Source: UBA1161 sp002311745 (lineage in GTDB: Bacteria; Planctomycetota; Phycisphaerae; Tepidisphaerales; Tepidisphaeraceae). Taken from it: DNA of 64,000 nt. The stretch is taken from positions 1 through 64,000 of the forward strand of contig JBEKAB010000006.1 of assembly GCA_050018415.1 (NCBI GenBank). The letters are read 5' to 3'. Under the pieces are notes generated by a model that saw nothing but the letters and a program-made list of their open reading frames with translations, made no database searches and had not been told where the DNA came from. Positions 16,802 through 24,774 of the stretch are shown piece after piece. How positions within the stretch are numbered: the stretch's first letter is position 1; the number at the start of each line of letters is the position of its first letter. The position numbers were made by a program, and so were the translations under genes.

Positions 16802-16865
16802 AGCCGCGGATACAGGCGATTGGCGTCTATTTGGCGTTTTGGGGCGAGGGGTTTAATGTCTTGGC

Positions 16866-18062
16866 ATGTCGCAGCTTGAAGCGCCGGCGACCGCGGCGGC
16901 GGGCAAGTCGCAACTGCACAGCGGAATCGAAGTGGGGACGTTCGTGTCCCTACAGATGCTGGCGGCGGTGTTTCCGCTGGCGGCGGGATTCGCCCTGTTC
17001 GGATGGCGGGCCTTGGGAACCACGGTTTGCGTGGTGGCCAGCACGCTGGCGGCGGCGCTGCTGTGGCGGAACATCGGCTGGCGCGGCAGGCAGATGCGGC
17101 TGTGGCATTGCCTGTGGATGGCGATCCTGGTGTCGCTCATGCTGCCGGCGCATCTGTTCAGCACCAAGCCGATCGACGGGGTGGTTCCGTGGCCGATCTT
17201 GCCGGCGGCGGGGATCATGCTGGCGATGGTGATTTGGCTGCTGGGGGGGTTGGGCGGGCATCGGATTCATCCGGCGGTGGCGACCGTATTGATCCTGTTT
17301 GCGCTGTTCGAGCAGACGCTGACGCCGCGGTATGTGCTGCGGTTGGACCGGCTATTTTGGGGTGATTTGCTCAAGGCGGCTGCGCCGGGGTCGGTGGTGC
17401 TGCAAAGAGGGGCGTGGGTGGTGGTGTCGAAGCAGCCGGCGGGCAGCGCGTTCGATGCCCTGGCGGTGGTTCCCGCGGCAGACAAACTGCTGGCGTACAC
17501 CTCGGCGCAGAAGCGGCCGGATCGGGCGTCGCAGACGTTGCAGATGCTGATCCGCGATGATATGCCGCCGCTGGAGGACCTGGTGATCGCGGGCCAGAGC
17601 AGCCCCATCGGCAACGGCAGCGCCATCATGATCATCGTCGGCGGGCTGTTTCTGCTCTACCGCGGGCTGATTGATTTTCGGCTGCCGGTGCTGACGCTTG
17701 CCGCGGCGGTGGTGGCCATCCTGGTGCTGCCGATTCCGGTGGTGATCGCGGACAGCGGCACGCATTGGCACTGGCTGGCGTTTCGGGAGCATTACCTGGG
17801 CTGGCCGACGGCGATCACGTTCATGAATTACGAGATTCTGGCTTCGCCGCTGCTGCTGACGATTTTCTTTTTGTCCAATGCGCCGGGCCTGCGGCCGATC
17901 ACGCGGCGGGGACGGGCGATCTTTGCCGTCGTGCTGGGAATGGTGTCGGCGGTGATGCAGCTTTATTTTTTTGCGCCGGTGGGTCCGTACGTGGCGCTGC
18001 TCTTGGCCAGTTTGCTCACGCCAATGCTGGATCGGACGCTTCGGCCGCGGACGCTCGTGTGA
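16866..18062 (+). CDS. RnfD/NqrB-like membrane protein lacking the flavinylation site
   Basis: 398 residues with about nine to ten membrane segments. SPIGNGSAIMIIVGGLFLLY and FLSNAPGLRPITRRGRAIF match the two conserved membrane blocks of RnfD, and the end LLTPMLDRTLRP matches LITVPLIDYYTRP. RnfD carries FMN on a Thr in an S(G/Q)ATPL motif; the equivalent stretch here (GSAFDALAVVPAADKL) has no Thr. The second SGAT-type block is likewise altered (MNYEILASPLLL). Genes for RnfA, B, E and G are not adjacent. It follows the rnfC-like gene by 64 bp and overlaps the next gene. Membrane partner of the RnfC-like protein is the likely role. Confidence 0.7.
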   Translation: MSQLEAPATAAAGKSQLHSGIEVGTFVSLQMLAAVFPLAAGFALFGWRALGTTVCVVASTLAAALLWRNIGWRGRQMRLWHCLWMAILVSLMLPAHLFSTKPIDGVVPWPILPAAGIMLAMVIWLLGGLGGHRIHPAVATVLILFALFEQTLTPRYVLRLDRLFWGDLLKAAAPGSVVLQRGAWVVVSKQPAGSAFDALAVVPAADKLLAYTSAQKRPDRASQTLQMLIRDDMPPLEDLVIAGQSSPIGNGSAIMIIVGGLFLLYRGLIDFRLPVLTLAAAVVAILVLPIPVVIADSGTHWHWLAFREHYLGWPTAITFMNYEILASPLLLTIFFLSNAPGLRPITRRGRAIFAVVLGMVSAVMQLYFFAPVGPYVALLLASLLTPMLDRTLRPRTLV

Positions 18063-19525
18063 TGAACCATCGGCACAGTGACATGCAGCAGAACGGGTCG
18101 GGGCGGCGGACGGCCGTCATCGCCATCGCTGCCTTCGCCCTCTGTTCGGCCGTTGCGGCGGTGCGGTCGCGTGGATTTTTGGAGGCGGACGCGGCGACGC
18201 ACTATCTGTTTGCGCGGCACGCGTTTGCCTATCCGCAGTATTTCGTGGACGTGTGGGGAAGGCCGTTGTGCACGGCGCTGTTCGCCCTGGGAGCGCGGGC
18301 GGGCGGGCTCGTCGGCGTGCGGCTGACAAGCCTGGCGGTGGCGATCGGTTGCGGCGTGGTGGCTTATGCGCTGGCGTCGGGCCAGGGACGACGTTGGCCG
18401 GCGCTGGCGTTGATCTTCACACTGGGCCAGCCGCTGCTGTTCCTGCACTCGTTCTCCGAGCTGACGGAACTGCCCTTTGCGCTTTTGGCGGGCTTGGCGC
18501 TTTTGGCTTATCAGCGGAAGCACTGGGGATGGCTGGCGATTTTGGCGGCGATGGCGCCGATGGGCCGGCCGGAGGGATTCTGTTTTTTGCCGCTGGCGGC
18601 CGTGGCGCTGGCGGCGCATCGGCAGTGGAAATGGATGGTGGTGCTGCCGATGGGATTGGTGGCGTGGGACTTGGCGGGGTGTTGGCTGAGCGAGCCGCCG
18701 CGGGGGCCTTGGTGGCGATGGCTGATCGATCATTGGCCGTATGAAGCGGGCAGCGCCTACCGGCCGGGGCCGCTGCTCTATCTGGTGGCGGCGCTGCCGA
18801 TGCTGACCGGTCCGCTGGCGCTGCCGGCCATGTGGATCGGGATGGCGCGGGGGCTGGGGCGCATGGGAGGTTTTTTTGCGCGTCATGAGGATCGGATGGA
18901 ATGCCTGATCGCCGGCGGGCCGCTGGTCGTGCTGGTCGGACACAGCCTGCTGTCTTGGCGGGGCATGCTCTCCAGCAACGGAGAGCTGAGATATCTGCTG
19001 GTGGCGGCGCCGATGTGGGGGATTTTATCGGGCAGCGGATGGGAGTGGATCTTCTCGCGGCTGGCGTGGCCGCGGCCGGCGTCGTGGGCGGCCCTGGCGG
19101 TGGTGGCGCCGGGATTGATCAACTTTTATTGGCGTGTGATCCCCACGCCGCCGCCCTGGCCCGATGCCCAGCGCCTGGTGGCCTGGTACCACGGCAGCGC
19201 CCTGCGGGAGGCGTATCCGCGGATTCTGACCAACCATCCCGGGATTTATTTTTACATGGATGTCAGCCCGGCGGATGGGCGTTACGTGCAGCCGTGGACA
19301 CCGGAGGCGGTGGATCATCCGCCCGCGGGCGTGCTGCTTTTGTGGGATCCGATCTTCGCGGTGTACAACGCCGATGCCCGGCGCGTGGCGAGTTTGCAGC
19401 GAGTCAAGCAAAGCGGCTGGATCGAGGATGTGGTGGCGGAGCGGGCCTCGCACGTGAACGATGAATATCCGCCCGATGCGTCTTGGCACCTGTTCCGAAG
19501 CCCCGTCGATGCTCAAGGGCAGTGA
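18062..19525 (+). CDS. GT-C-like polytopic membrane protein
   Basis: 487 residues starting at the ATG that shares its A with the rnfD-like TGA (TGATG overlap), so the two are translationally coupled. About nine membrane helices are followed by a soluble C-terminal domain. The first loop has an acidic EADAATHYLF stretch, the position where GT-C glycosyltransferases (PMT/ArnT) carry catalytic acidic residues, and SELTELPFALLAGLALLAY resembles their second helix. It may be a lipid-linked sugar transferase. The exact family is not certain. Its end overlaps the convergent macrodomain gene by 13 bp. Confidence 0.6.
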   Translation: MNHRHSDMQQNGSGRRTAVIAIAAFALCSAVAAVRSRGFLEADAATHYLFARHAFAYPQYFVDVWGRPLCTALFALGARAGGLVGVRLTSLAVAIGCGVVAYALASGQGRRWPALALIFTLGQPLLFLHSFSELTELPFALLAGLALLAYQRKHWGWLAILAAMAPMGRPEGFCFLPLAAVALAAHRQWKWMVVLPMGLVAWDLAGCWLSEPPRGPWWRWLIDHWPYEAGSAYRPGPLLYLVAALPMLTGPLALPAMWIGMARGLGRMGGFFARHEDRMECLIAGGPLVVLVGHSLLSWRGMLSSNGELRYLLVAAPMWGILSGSGWEWIFSRLAWPRPASWAALAVVAPGLINFYWRVIPTPPPWPDAQRLVAWYHGSALREAYPRILTNHPGIYFYMDVSPADGRYVQPWTPEAVDHPPAGVLLLWDPIFAVYNADARRVASLQRVKQSGWIEDVVAERASHVNDEYPPDASWHLFRSPVDAQGQ

Positions 19526-20034
19526 GTGCGCACGGCGGCGGAAAACGCATCCAGCGCCTCGCGACCGAAGCAGACCAGAAAAACTTTCTGGATGGTTTGA
19601 TCCAGGGCCAGAAACGCCGCGACCTGGGCGGCGGCGATGCTCGACGCGCGCTGCATGGGAAAACCGTAGGCGCCGGTGCTGATCGCGGGAAAGGCGATGG
19701 TGTTGATCCCGTTTCCCACGGCGAGCTTCAAACTGTTTCGATAGCAATCGGCCAGGAGGGAATCCTCGTGGTGATCGCCGCCCTGCCAGACGGGGCCGAC
19801 GGTGTGGATGACGAACTTGGCCGGCAGGCGGTAGCCTCCTGTGATCTTGGCCTGGCCGGTCGGGCAGCCGCCCAGGGTCTGGCACTCCTGGAGCAGTTGC
19901 GGCCCGGCGGCACGGTGGATGGCCCCATCCACGCCCCCGCCGCCGAGCAGGGAGCTGTTGGCGGCGTTGACGATGGCGTCAACCGATAGCTTCGTGATGT
20001 CGCCTTCGATCACTTCGACGCGTGACATGGGCAA
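19513..20034 (-). CDS. Macrodomain protein (O-acetyl-ADP-ribose deacetylase type)
   Basis: 173 residues, the size of YmdB. It has the macrodomain signatures GDITKLSVDAIVNAANSSLL, GGGGVDGAIHRAAGP and FPAISTGAYGFP, which bind ADP-ribose. The Asn and Asp of NAANS and GVDGAIH are the catalytic positions in MacroD-type enzymes. It would remove ADP-ribose from substrates or deacetylate O-acetyl-ADP-ribose in the cytoplasm. phoU lies just upstream on the same strand with a four-base gap, so the two are probably co-transcribed. Confidence 0.9.
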   Translation of the reverse strand: MPMSRVEVIEGDITKLSVDAIVNAANSSLLGGGGVDGAIHRAAGPQLLQECQTLGGCPTGQAKITGGYRLPAKFVIHTVGPVWQGGDHHEDSLLADCYRNSLKLAVGNGINTIAFPAISTGAYGFPMQRASSIAAAQVAAFLALDQTIQKVFLVCFGREALDAFSAAVRTHCP

Positions 20035-20038
20035 TCGA

Positions 20039-20698
20039 TCAGACAGCGTGAAGGTGGCGGATGATCCGGCCGGTGTGGATGTAAACCACGTCCTCGGCGA
20101 CGTTCGTGCAATGATCGCCGATGCGCTCCAGGTTCTTGGCGATCATGATGTTGCCCAGGTCGCGGTTGGCCTTTTGGCCGTCGCTCTCCATCATGGTGAG
20201 CATGTCCTGCACGATCTGGTGATACAGGGCGTCGACCACGTCGTCGCTTTTGATCACGTGGCGGGCCAGGGCTTCATCCCGCAGATTGAAGGCCTTGATC
20301 GTGTCGCGCAGGATCTGCAGGACGGTGTTGGCCATGAGACGCAGGTCGGCGGGCACATGGTAATCCACCTGGTGCGACAGGGGCAGCATGCGCTGGGCGA
20401 TGTTGACGGCGCAGTCGGCGATGCGTTCGAAGTCGGCGTTGACCTTGATGATGGTGGTGACGAAGCGCAGATCGCCGGCGGCCGGCTGCTGCAGCGCCAG
20501 CAGGTCGATGGCGCTTTGTTCGACCTTCACCTCGGCCTCATCGACGCGCTGGTCGAGGTCGATGGTTTCCTGGGCGAGCTTGCCATCGGCGTTGAAGACG
20601 GCCTCGCAGGCCTGCTCGACGGACTGCAGGACCAGCGTGCTCATGCGTGCCACCTGCGCCCGCAGCTCTTCCAGAAGATCGTTGAGATGATGTGACAT
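20039..20698 (-). CDS. phoU: Phosphate uptake regulator PhoU
   Basis: 219 residues made of two three-helix bundles. Each half contains the metal-cluster motif: FERIADCAVNIAQR and LERIGDHCTNVAED. PhoU links the Pst transporter to the PhoR/PhoB system and keeps the Pho regulon off when phosphate is ample. pstB lies 58 bp upstream on the same strand, and the macrodomain gene follows. pstS, pstC and pstA are not next to it within this window. Confidence 0.93.
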   Translation of the reverse strand: MSHHLNDLLEELRAQVARMSTLVLQSVEQACEAVFNADGKLAQETIDLDQRVDEAEVKVEQSAIDLLALQQPAAGDLRFVTTIIKVNADFERIADCAVNIAQRMLPLSHQVDYHVPADLRLMANTVLQILRDTIKAFNLRDEALARHVIKSDDVVDALYHQIVQDMLTMMESDGQKANRDLGNIMIAKNLERIGDHCTNVAEDVVYIHTGRIIRHLHAV

Positions 20699-20756
20699 GA
20701 TGTGTCAGGGGCAGCAGGTCCCATCGGGGCCTGGCCTCGGCGTGAAAACAGTTCCA

Positions 20757-21644
20757 TCAGCCGAAGCGCCCGGTGACGTAGTCCTCCGTCTGTTTCTGGA
20801 TCGGGTTGGTGAACATCGCCGAGGTGGCATTATACTCGATCAAATAGCCCATATAGAAGAATGCGGTGAAGTCGCTGACGCGCGCGGCTTGCTGCATGTT
20901 GTGGGTGACGATGACGATGGTGTAGCTGGCGCGCAGCTCGGTGATCAGGTCTTCGATTTTGGTGGTGGCGATGGGGTCCAGGGCGCTGCAGGGCTCGTCC
21001 ATAAGCAGGACGGTGGGCCGCGTGGCCAGGGCGCGGGCGATGCACAGGCGCTGCTGCTGTCCACCGGACATGCTCAAGGCGCTGGCCGCAAGGCGGTCCT
21101 TGACCTCATCCCACAAGGCGGCTTTGCGCAGGCAATTTTCGACGACGATGTCCAATTCACTGCGGCGATGAATGCCCTGCAGCCGCGGTCCGTAGGCGAT
21201 GTTGTCGTAAATGGATTTGGGGAACGGATTGGGCTTTTGAAAGACGAGTCCGACCTGCCGGCGAAGGTTGACCAGGTCGATCCTGGGATCGTAGACGTTG
21301 TTGCCGGAGATGAGCAGTTCGCCGGTGACTTTGCAGCCGGGGATGAGGTCGTTGAGGCGGTTGATGGCGCGAAGGAAGGTGGTTTTTCCGCAGCCGCTGG
21401 GGCCGATCATGGCGGTGACGTGGTTTCGGGCCATCGCCAGGGAGACGCCTATGATGGCCTCGTGGTGGCCGTAAAAAACGCTGACGTTGCGGCCTTCTAT
21501 CAAGACGTCGGCGGGATTGATCAGGTCCCGGGGGCTGGCGGTGGCCGTGGGCGTTGCGGGCGCGGCAGCGGGCACTTGTTCCGAACGATCAAGGTTCACG
21601 GGCATCGCGGAGACGGTCGGCGGCTGCAAGCTGACTCTGCCCAT
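20757..21644 (-). CDS. pstB: Phosphate ABC transporter ATPase PstB
   Basis: 295 residues, with a 40-residue Pro/Ala-rich N-terminal extension before the ATPase core; an alternative start at 21605 would shorten it. Walker A GPSGCGKTTFLRAINRLNDL, signature SMSGGQQQRLCIARALA, Walker B VLLMDEPCSALDP and the PstB-specific FQKPNPFPKSIYDNIAYGPR are present. It hydrolyses ATP for high-affinity phosphate uptake. phoU is directly downstream. The permease genes are elsewhere, which is unusual for this system. Confidence 0.93.
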   Translation of the reverse strand: MGRVSLQPPTVSAMPVNLDRSEQVPAAAPATPTATASPRDLINPADVLIEGRNVSVFYGHHEAIIGVSLAMARNHVTAMIGPSGCGKTTFLRAINRLNDLIPGCKVTGELLISGNNVYDPRIDLVNLRRQVGLVFQKPNPFPKSIYDNIAYGPRLQGIHRRSELDIVVENCLRKAALWDEVKDRLAASALSMSGGQQQRLCIARALATRPTVLLMDEPCSALDPIATTKIEDLITELRASYTIVIVTHNMQQAARVSDFTAFFYMGYLIEYNATSAMFTNPIQKQTEDYVTGRFG

Positions 21645-21769
21645 CGTCCACCAGACAAAAAAGGACGCTCCGAATGGAAACGTCGCTTCCGTTCAGTGTA
21701 GGGCTGCCACTCAAGTCTTCAAGGATATTAAGAAATTTTAACGGCAACGGGCTTTTCACCGGTGGATGA

Positions 21770-21871
21770 TCAGCGCAGCACCAGCAGGCCGGAGGCCATG
21801 GCGATCGCGGCCAGAAAAAACATCGTCACCTCGGCAACCTGGGAGGCGATTTGAGCAAGTGATTCACGCAT
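21770..21871 (-). CDS. 33-aa single-helix membrane peptide (candidate small protein)
   Basis: A short frame from ATG (21871) to TGA encodes 33 residues. It has a charged start (MRESLAQIASQVAEV) followed by one hydrophobic helix (TMFFLAAIAMASGLLVL) and a terminal Arg, a classic layout for a small bitopic membrane protein. AGGGG lies at about nine bases from the ATG. It is 125 bp upstream of pstB on the same strand. It is too short for statistics, and conservation would decide. It could modulate the phosphate transporter or be chance. Confidence 0.4.
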   Translation of the reverse strand: MRESLAQIASQVAEVTMFFLAAIAMASGLLVLR

Positions 21872-22295
21872 AATGGATGCCCCTGTAATCGGTGTTGGAC
21901 TCAAGGAGCAGATCGGCTGAAAATCTGGTAGCGGTTGGCCAGTTTCGCGGCCTTTCCCGTATTATCACGTGAAATTTGTGAGGAGGTTGCGGGGCATGCG
22001 TTTAAGGCCGGCAGACGGGGATGAACGACCGGTTCTCGAAACCAAGAAGTCGGGTTTATCCTGTTTGTTAGCAATAACTTGCAGAAGACAGCGTTTATTC
22101 AGACGAGCCTCAAGGGGCTGGATAAGGGACGTCATCCAGAAACAGGAATTATGCGCCGATTGTCGCGAATTATTTTGTTACTTGCTTTTTTTTGACAAGG
22201 TTATAGGATAAATGAGTGACGTGCTTGTCGAGGGTGCCAAGCATGAGTTAACGAGCCACGAGGGCTTCGGCGCATAGACAACGTCGGAGCCATTT
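21872..22295. other. Gene-free, lower-GC stretch upstream of the hairpin cluster
   Basis: About 420 bp with lower GC than the surroundings. A plus-strand frame at 21969-22211 has an unconvincing composition and I do not call it. A TTGACA occurs at 22192-22197 but no -10 box lies at the right distance. Near 22253-22272 an imperfect CGAGCC/GGGCTTCG hairpin starts the structured region that follows. Confidence 0.5.
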
Positions 22296-22448
22296 TTGTC
22301 GGGGGTCTCTCCGAGGAAGGTTCCCCCCCTCCTTCTTCACCCCCCGACATTTTATACGGCCCTCAACCGTCCAAGCACCCCCTTGGACGACCTCCCTATC
22401 AAAGGGAGTTTCGCCCCGGATCCCCCCGTCCGGGGCCTTTTTTTGCGC
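22296..22448 (+). ncRNA. Candidate structured small RNA: C-loop hairpins ending in a terminator
   Basis: Read on the plus strand, hairpins follow one another: TGTCGGGGG paired with CCCCCCGACA (about 22297-22350, with an inner GAAGG/CCTTC), GTCCAA/TTGGAC with a loop of C residues (22369-22388), CTCCCT/AGGGAG (22392-22408), then CCCCGGA/TCCGGGG with a C-rich loop (22414-22435) and seven T residues, which is a good intrinsic terminator. Several loops carry runs of C, the type that in some known small RNAs pairs with Shine-Dalgarno sequences. No clear promoter was found. Alternatives are a processed leader, a dispersed structured repeat or a terminator cluster. Confidence 0.4.
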
Positions 22449-22462
22449 GCAGCGCAAAAAAA
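22438..22462. terminator. Perfect T/A-flanked hairpin, two-way terminator-like
   Basis: TTTTTTTGCGC (22438-22448) and GCGCAAAAAAA (22452-22462) form a perfect 11-bp stem with a GCA loop. It works in either direction. It overlaps the T-run of the preceding hairpin. Confidence 0.6.
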
Positions 22463-22464
22463 GA

Positions 22465-22552
22465 GCGCGTCGCACGCGACGCGGTTAAAAGGGTGGATCT
22501 GTGCGCACTACTATTGCGGAAGGTTTTTTTAGCCGCGTCGCGTGCGACGCGC
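22465..22552. repeat. Pair of TTTTAGCCGC hairpin repeats pointing outward
   Basis: 22465-22490 ends in GCGGTTAAAA and 22527-22552 starts TTTTAGCCGC. Each has the same GCGTCGC/GCGACGC stem as the copy at 1999-2024. The copies are 36 bp apart and the pair lies just past the stop of the secreted TPR protein gene. Confidence 0.75.
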
Positions 22553-22571
22553 GGGCAGTTGCGACGCGCGT

Positions 22572-24383
22572 CTAATGCGTTGGGGTGCTGGGCTGCGTGG
22601 ACGGTGTCAGCCTCCAATATTTTTTCAGCATGGGGACGATGTCGTCGGTGCCACCGGCACGCTTGGCGGCCACGTCCAACCAGCCCGCCGCCTTGTCCTC
22701 GTGATGCGTGTTGTAAGCGATATAAGCCAGCAGAAACACCGGGGTGGGATTCTGCGGTGAATCGCTGGCGATCTGCTTGAGATCGCTCACGATGAATTGC
22801 AAGCGCTGTTCACCCAGAAGGCTCTGCAGATCGTACTGGGCCATGAGCACGGATGGGTCCTGCTTGAAGGCGGCGCGGAGATCGGCCTCAGCCTGGCGAT
22901 AATAGGAGCCGCCCATTTCGGCGTTGGCGCGGCCGATGGGGACCAGAGCGTTGTTGGGCGCCACCTGCTCGGCTTCATCGTACGATCCAATCGCCTTGGA
23001 ATACTGCTGATGCTTGACGTACTCTTCCGCGCGCCGGAGCAGATCGGCCATCGCCTTGGACTTCACACCCTGGGCCAGGCTGGAGACCTGCAAAGGAGAC
23101 GGCCCTGGATTGGGAAGGGTGTCGGACGAGGTGACCTGCGGCGCCGGAACGACGACGGAGGGTTCGGGATTGGGCTGCTTTTCCGAAGGCGTCATGCTGG
23201 GGGCGCCGGGGGCAGCGGGCGTGCCGGGCGTCGCGGGCAGGCCGGGGATGGCGGGCGCGCCGGGGGCGGCGCCCATCCGCCGCGCCTGCAAGTCGCTCAG
23301 GAATTGGCGATTGGCCTGCTCTTCGGTGGAGAGATGCGTCTTGTTGTATTGCTCCAGGCGGCGGTGCATCTCGGCCAGTTGCGAGCTTTGCTGCCAGGGC
23401 GCCGGCAAGGTCCAATTCGACAGAGGCGCGGTGGACATGTTTCCGGCCACCGGGGTTAGGTCGGTGGGTTTGATGACCGTGGAGGCGCCGACCTGCAGGG
23501 GCTTGAGGGGCTGATGGGGATTGGTCTCCGTGCCGCCAGCCATCAGAGGCGGCAGCGGCTTGGCGCCGCCGGGGACGGCCGGGTTCTCCGGGTTGGCCGG
23601 GTTGGCCGGGTTGTTTTGATCGTTGGCGGATTGCTGTTGCTGCTCGGAGGAGGCGCTTTCGCTGAGCTCGCGGCGCATTTCCAGGATGCGCTGCTGCTCC
23701 GGGGAGGTGGGCTGCTCGGCGGGGTTTTGCGTCCCGGGTCCAGCGGGATTCTGCTGCTCGCCCAGTTGCCACATGCGAACGCCATAAAGAGGCGAGGCGT
23801 AATACATCTGAGACGGCTGCGGATTGACCGTGGCGGTGGGATCGACCTGCCCGGGCAAGAGCAACTCGCCGGGCTTGGGCATCGGGACGTCCGTACTCAA
23901 GGATTGACCCAATCGCAAATCTTCAGGCTGTGGCGTCACGGCCGGGGTGACATAGTAGTTGCCACCGGAGCTGGAAACGGCGGTAAATCCACCGGGCGGC
24001 GTCGCAGTGACCGAGGCGGGATAGAACGGCCGAGGTCCCTCGCTCAGGGACGTCACGAAGGGATGGGCCATGGTCGGCACGCCGGCGGAATCGCGGATGA
24101 ATGCGTCCATGCCTTCGCCGGGCAAGCCGTGGAAGGCGGCGGGGTCCGTAAAGGGTCTTCGACCGCGGAATGCAAAACCGCCGGTCACGTTGCCGCTGGC
24201 GATGTCGTTGCCGGTGACGACGATAGTGTCCTGCTGGGCCGAGGTATTGAAGCCGCCGCTGCCCACGCGCGGGTTGGCGTCGGCGGCGTGACCGTCGGCG
24301 CCGACGCGAACCTGCCCAAATGCCGTGGCCGCCATCAGCCCCAAGGCTGCCGAGGCCACCCACCATGCCAAAGTGCGTTTCAT
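22572..24383 (-). CDS. Exported Pro-rich protein with C-terminal TPR repeats
   Basis: 603 residues. A signal peptide (ALGLMAATAFGQ, cleavage near residue 23) leads a low-complexity region: Gln/Asn/Pro-rich stretches, a run of NP(A/E)NP units near 255-270, and a collagen-like tract (GAPAIPGLPATPGTPAAPGA) near 385. From about residue 445 there are two to three TPR-like helical repeats (AEEYVKHQQYSKAIGSYDEAE, then RQAEADLRAAFKQDPSVLMA). The likely place is the periplasm or the outer membrane surface, as a scaffold. I do not recognise a named family. It starts 106 bp from the broken ldh fragment, divergently. Confidence 0.6.
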   Translation of the reverse strand: MKRTLAWWVASAALGLMAATAFGQVRVGADGHAADANPRVGSGGFNTSAQQDTIVVTGNDIASGNVTGGFAFRGRRPFTDPAAFHGLPGEGMDAFIRDSAGVPTMAHPFVTSLSEGPRPFYPASVTATPPGGFTAVSSSGGNYYVTPAVTPQPEDLRLGQSLSTDVPMPKPGELLLPGQVDPTATVNPQPSQMYYASPLYGVRMWQLGEQQNPAGPGTQNPAEQPTSPEQQRILEMRRELSESASSEQQQQSANDQNNPANPANPENPAVPGGAKPLPPLMAGGTETNPHQPLKPLQVGASTVIKPTDLTPVAGNMSTAPLSNWTLPAPWQQSSQLAEMHRRLEQYNKTHLSTEEQANRQFLSDLQARRMGAAPGAPAIPGLPATPGTPAAPGAPSMTPSEKQPNPEPSVVVPAPQVTSSDTLPNPGPSPLQVSSLAQGVKSKAMADLLRRAEEYVKHQQYSKAIGSYDEAEQVAPNNALVPIGRANAEMGGSYYRQAEADLRAAFKQDPSVLMAQYDLQSLLGEQRLQFIVSDLKQIASDSPQNPTPVFLLAYIAYNTHHEDKAAGWLDVAAKRAGGTDDIVPMLKKYWRLTPSTQPSTPTH

Positions 24384-24488
24384 GGCTACTTCCTTGTCGA
24401 ATCCCTAATTATACCACCCCACTGAACCTATTATCGATCCACTTTTGCCCAGCATCGCATAAATCGAGGTTCTACGATAATTAGACGC

Positions 24489-24635
24489 ATGAGCCAGGAT
24501 TTAGTTGCAGCCGCCAGGGGTGATAAGCCCATGGAAAGCCAACGGAAAAACAAGATCGCCATTATCGGTGCCGGCGAGATGGGGGCAACCATCGCCTACG
24601 CCTGCCTGCTGGGCGGGGCCCGCAAGAGTCTATCT
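24489..24635 (+). pseudogene. 5' fragment of a lactate/malate dehydrogenase gene
   Basis: The translation contains KNKIAIIGAGEMGATIAYAC then LLGGARK, which is the NAD-binding Rossmann start of L-lactate dehydrogenase (GxGxxG loop, then ATIAYALLL). After about 24633 the match stops abruptly and the frame continues as arginine-rich nonsense overlapping the antisense PEP-CTERM gene. The remaining 280 or so residues are not found elsewhere in the window. The gene is therefore truncated, most simply by insertion or rearrangement of the PEP-CTERM/LuxR segment next to it. The usual start would be the inner ATG at 24531. Confidence 0.6.
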
Positions 24636-24697
24636 CAAAACCTAATAGCCCCGCGATGGACCGCAAAAGGCCCCAATGCCAGGCGGCATGGTAAAAG

Positions 24698-24742
24698 AAA
24701 GATGCCATCCGCGGGTGTGAATCGCGGATGGCATCTTTTCAT
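24698..24742 (-). terminator. Intrinsic terminator after PEP-CTERM gene 2
   Basis: GATGCCATCCGCG and CGCGGATGGCATC form a perfect 13-bp stem with a short loop, with an A-rich run on the left and TTTT on the right. On the minus strand it follows the PEP-CTERM stop by about 35 bp and ends in TTTCTTTT. It probably works in both directions. Confidence 0.8.
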
Positions 24743-24774
24743 CGTTCGTCCAAAAACCCTACAGCCGCATGGGA

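Noticed and set aside
21969..22211. An 80-codon plus-strand frame in the gap upstream of the hairpin cluster
   Set aside because: Composition is Arg/Leu/Cys-heavy with no motif, and it lies in a lower-GC stretch with no coding bias. A ribosome-binding-like GAGGAGG is present but not enough.
22248..22475. Overlapping frames on both strands through the hairpin cluster
   Set aside because: The codons are made of the hairpin stems and C or G runs; both strands are open because of the repeats, so no protein is called.
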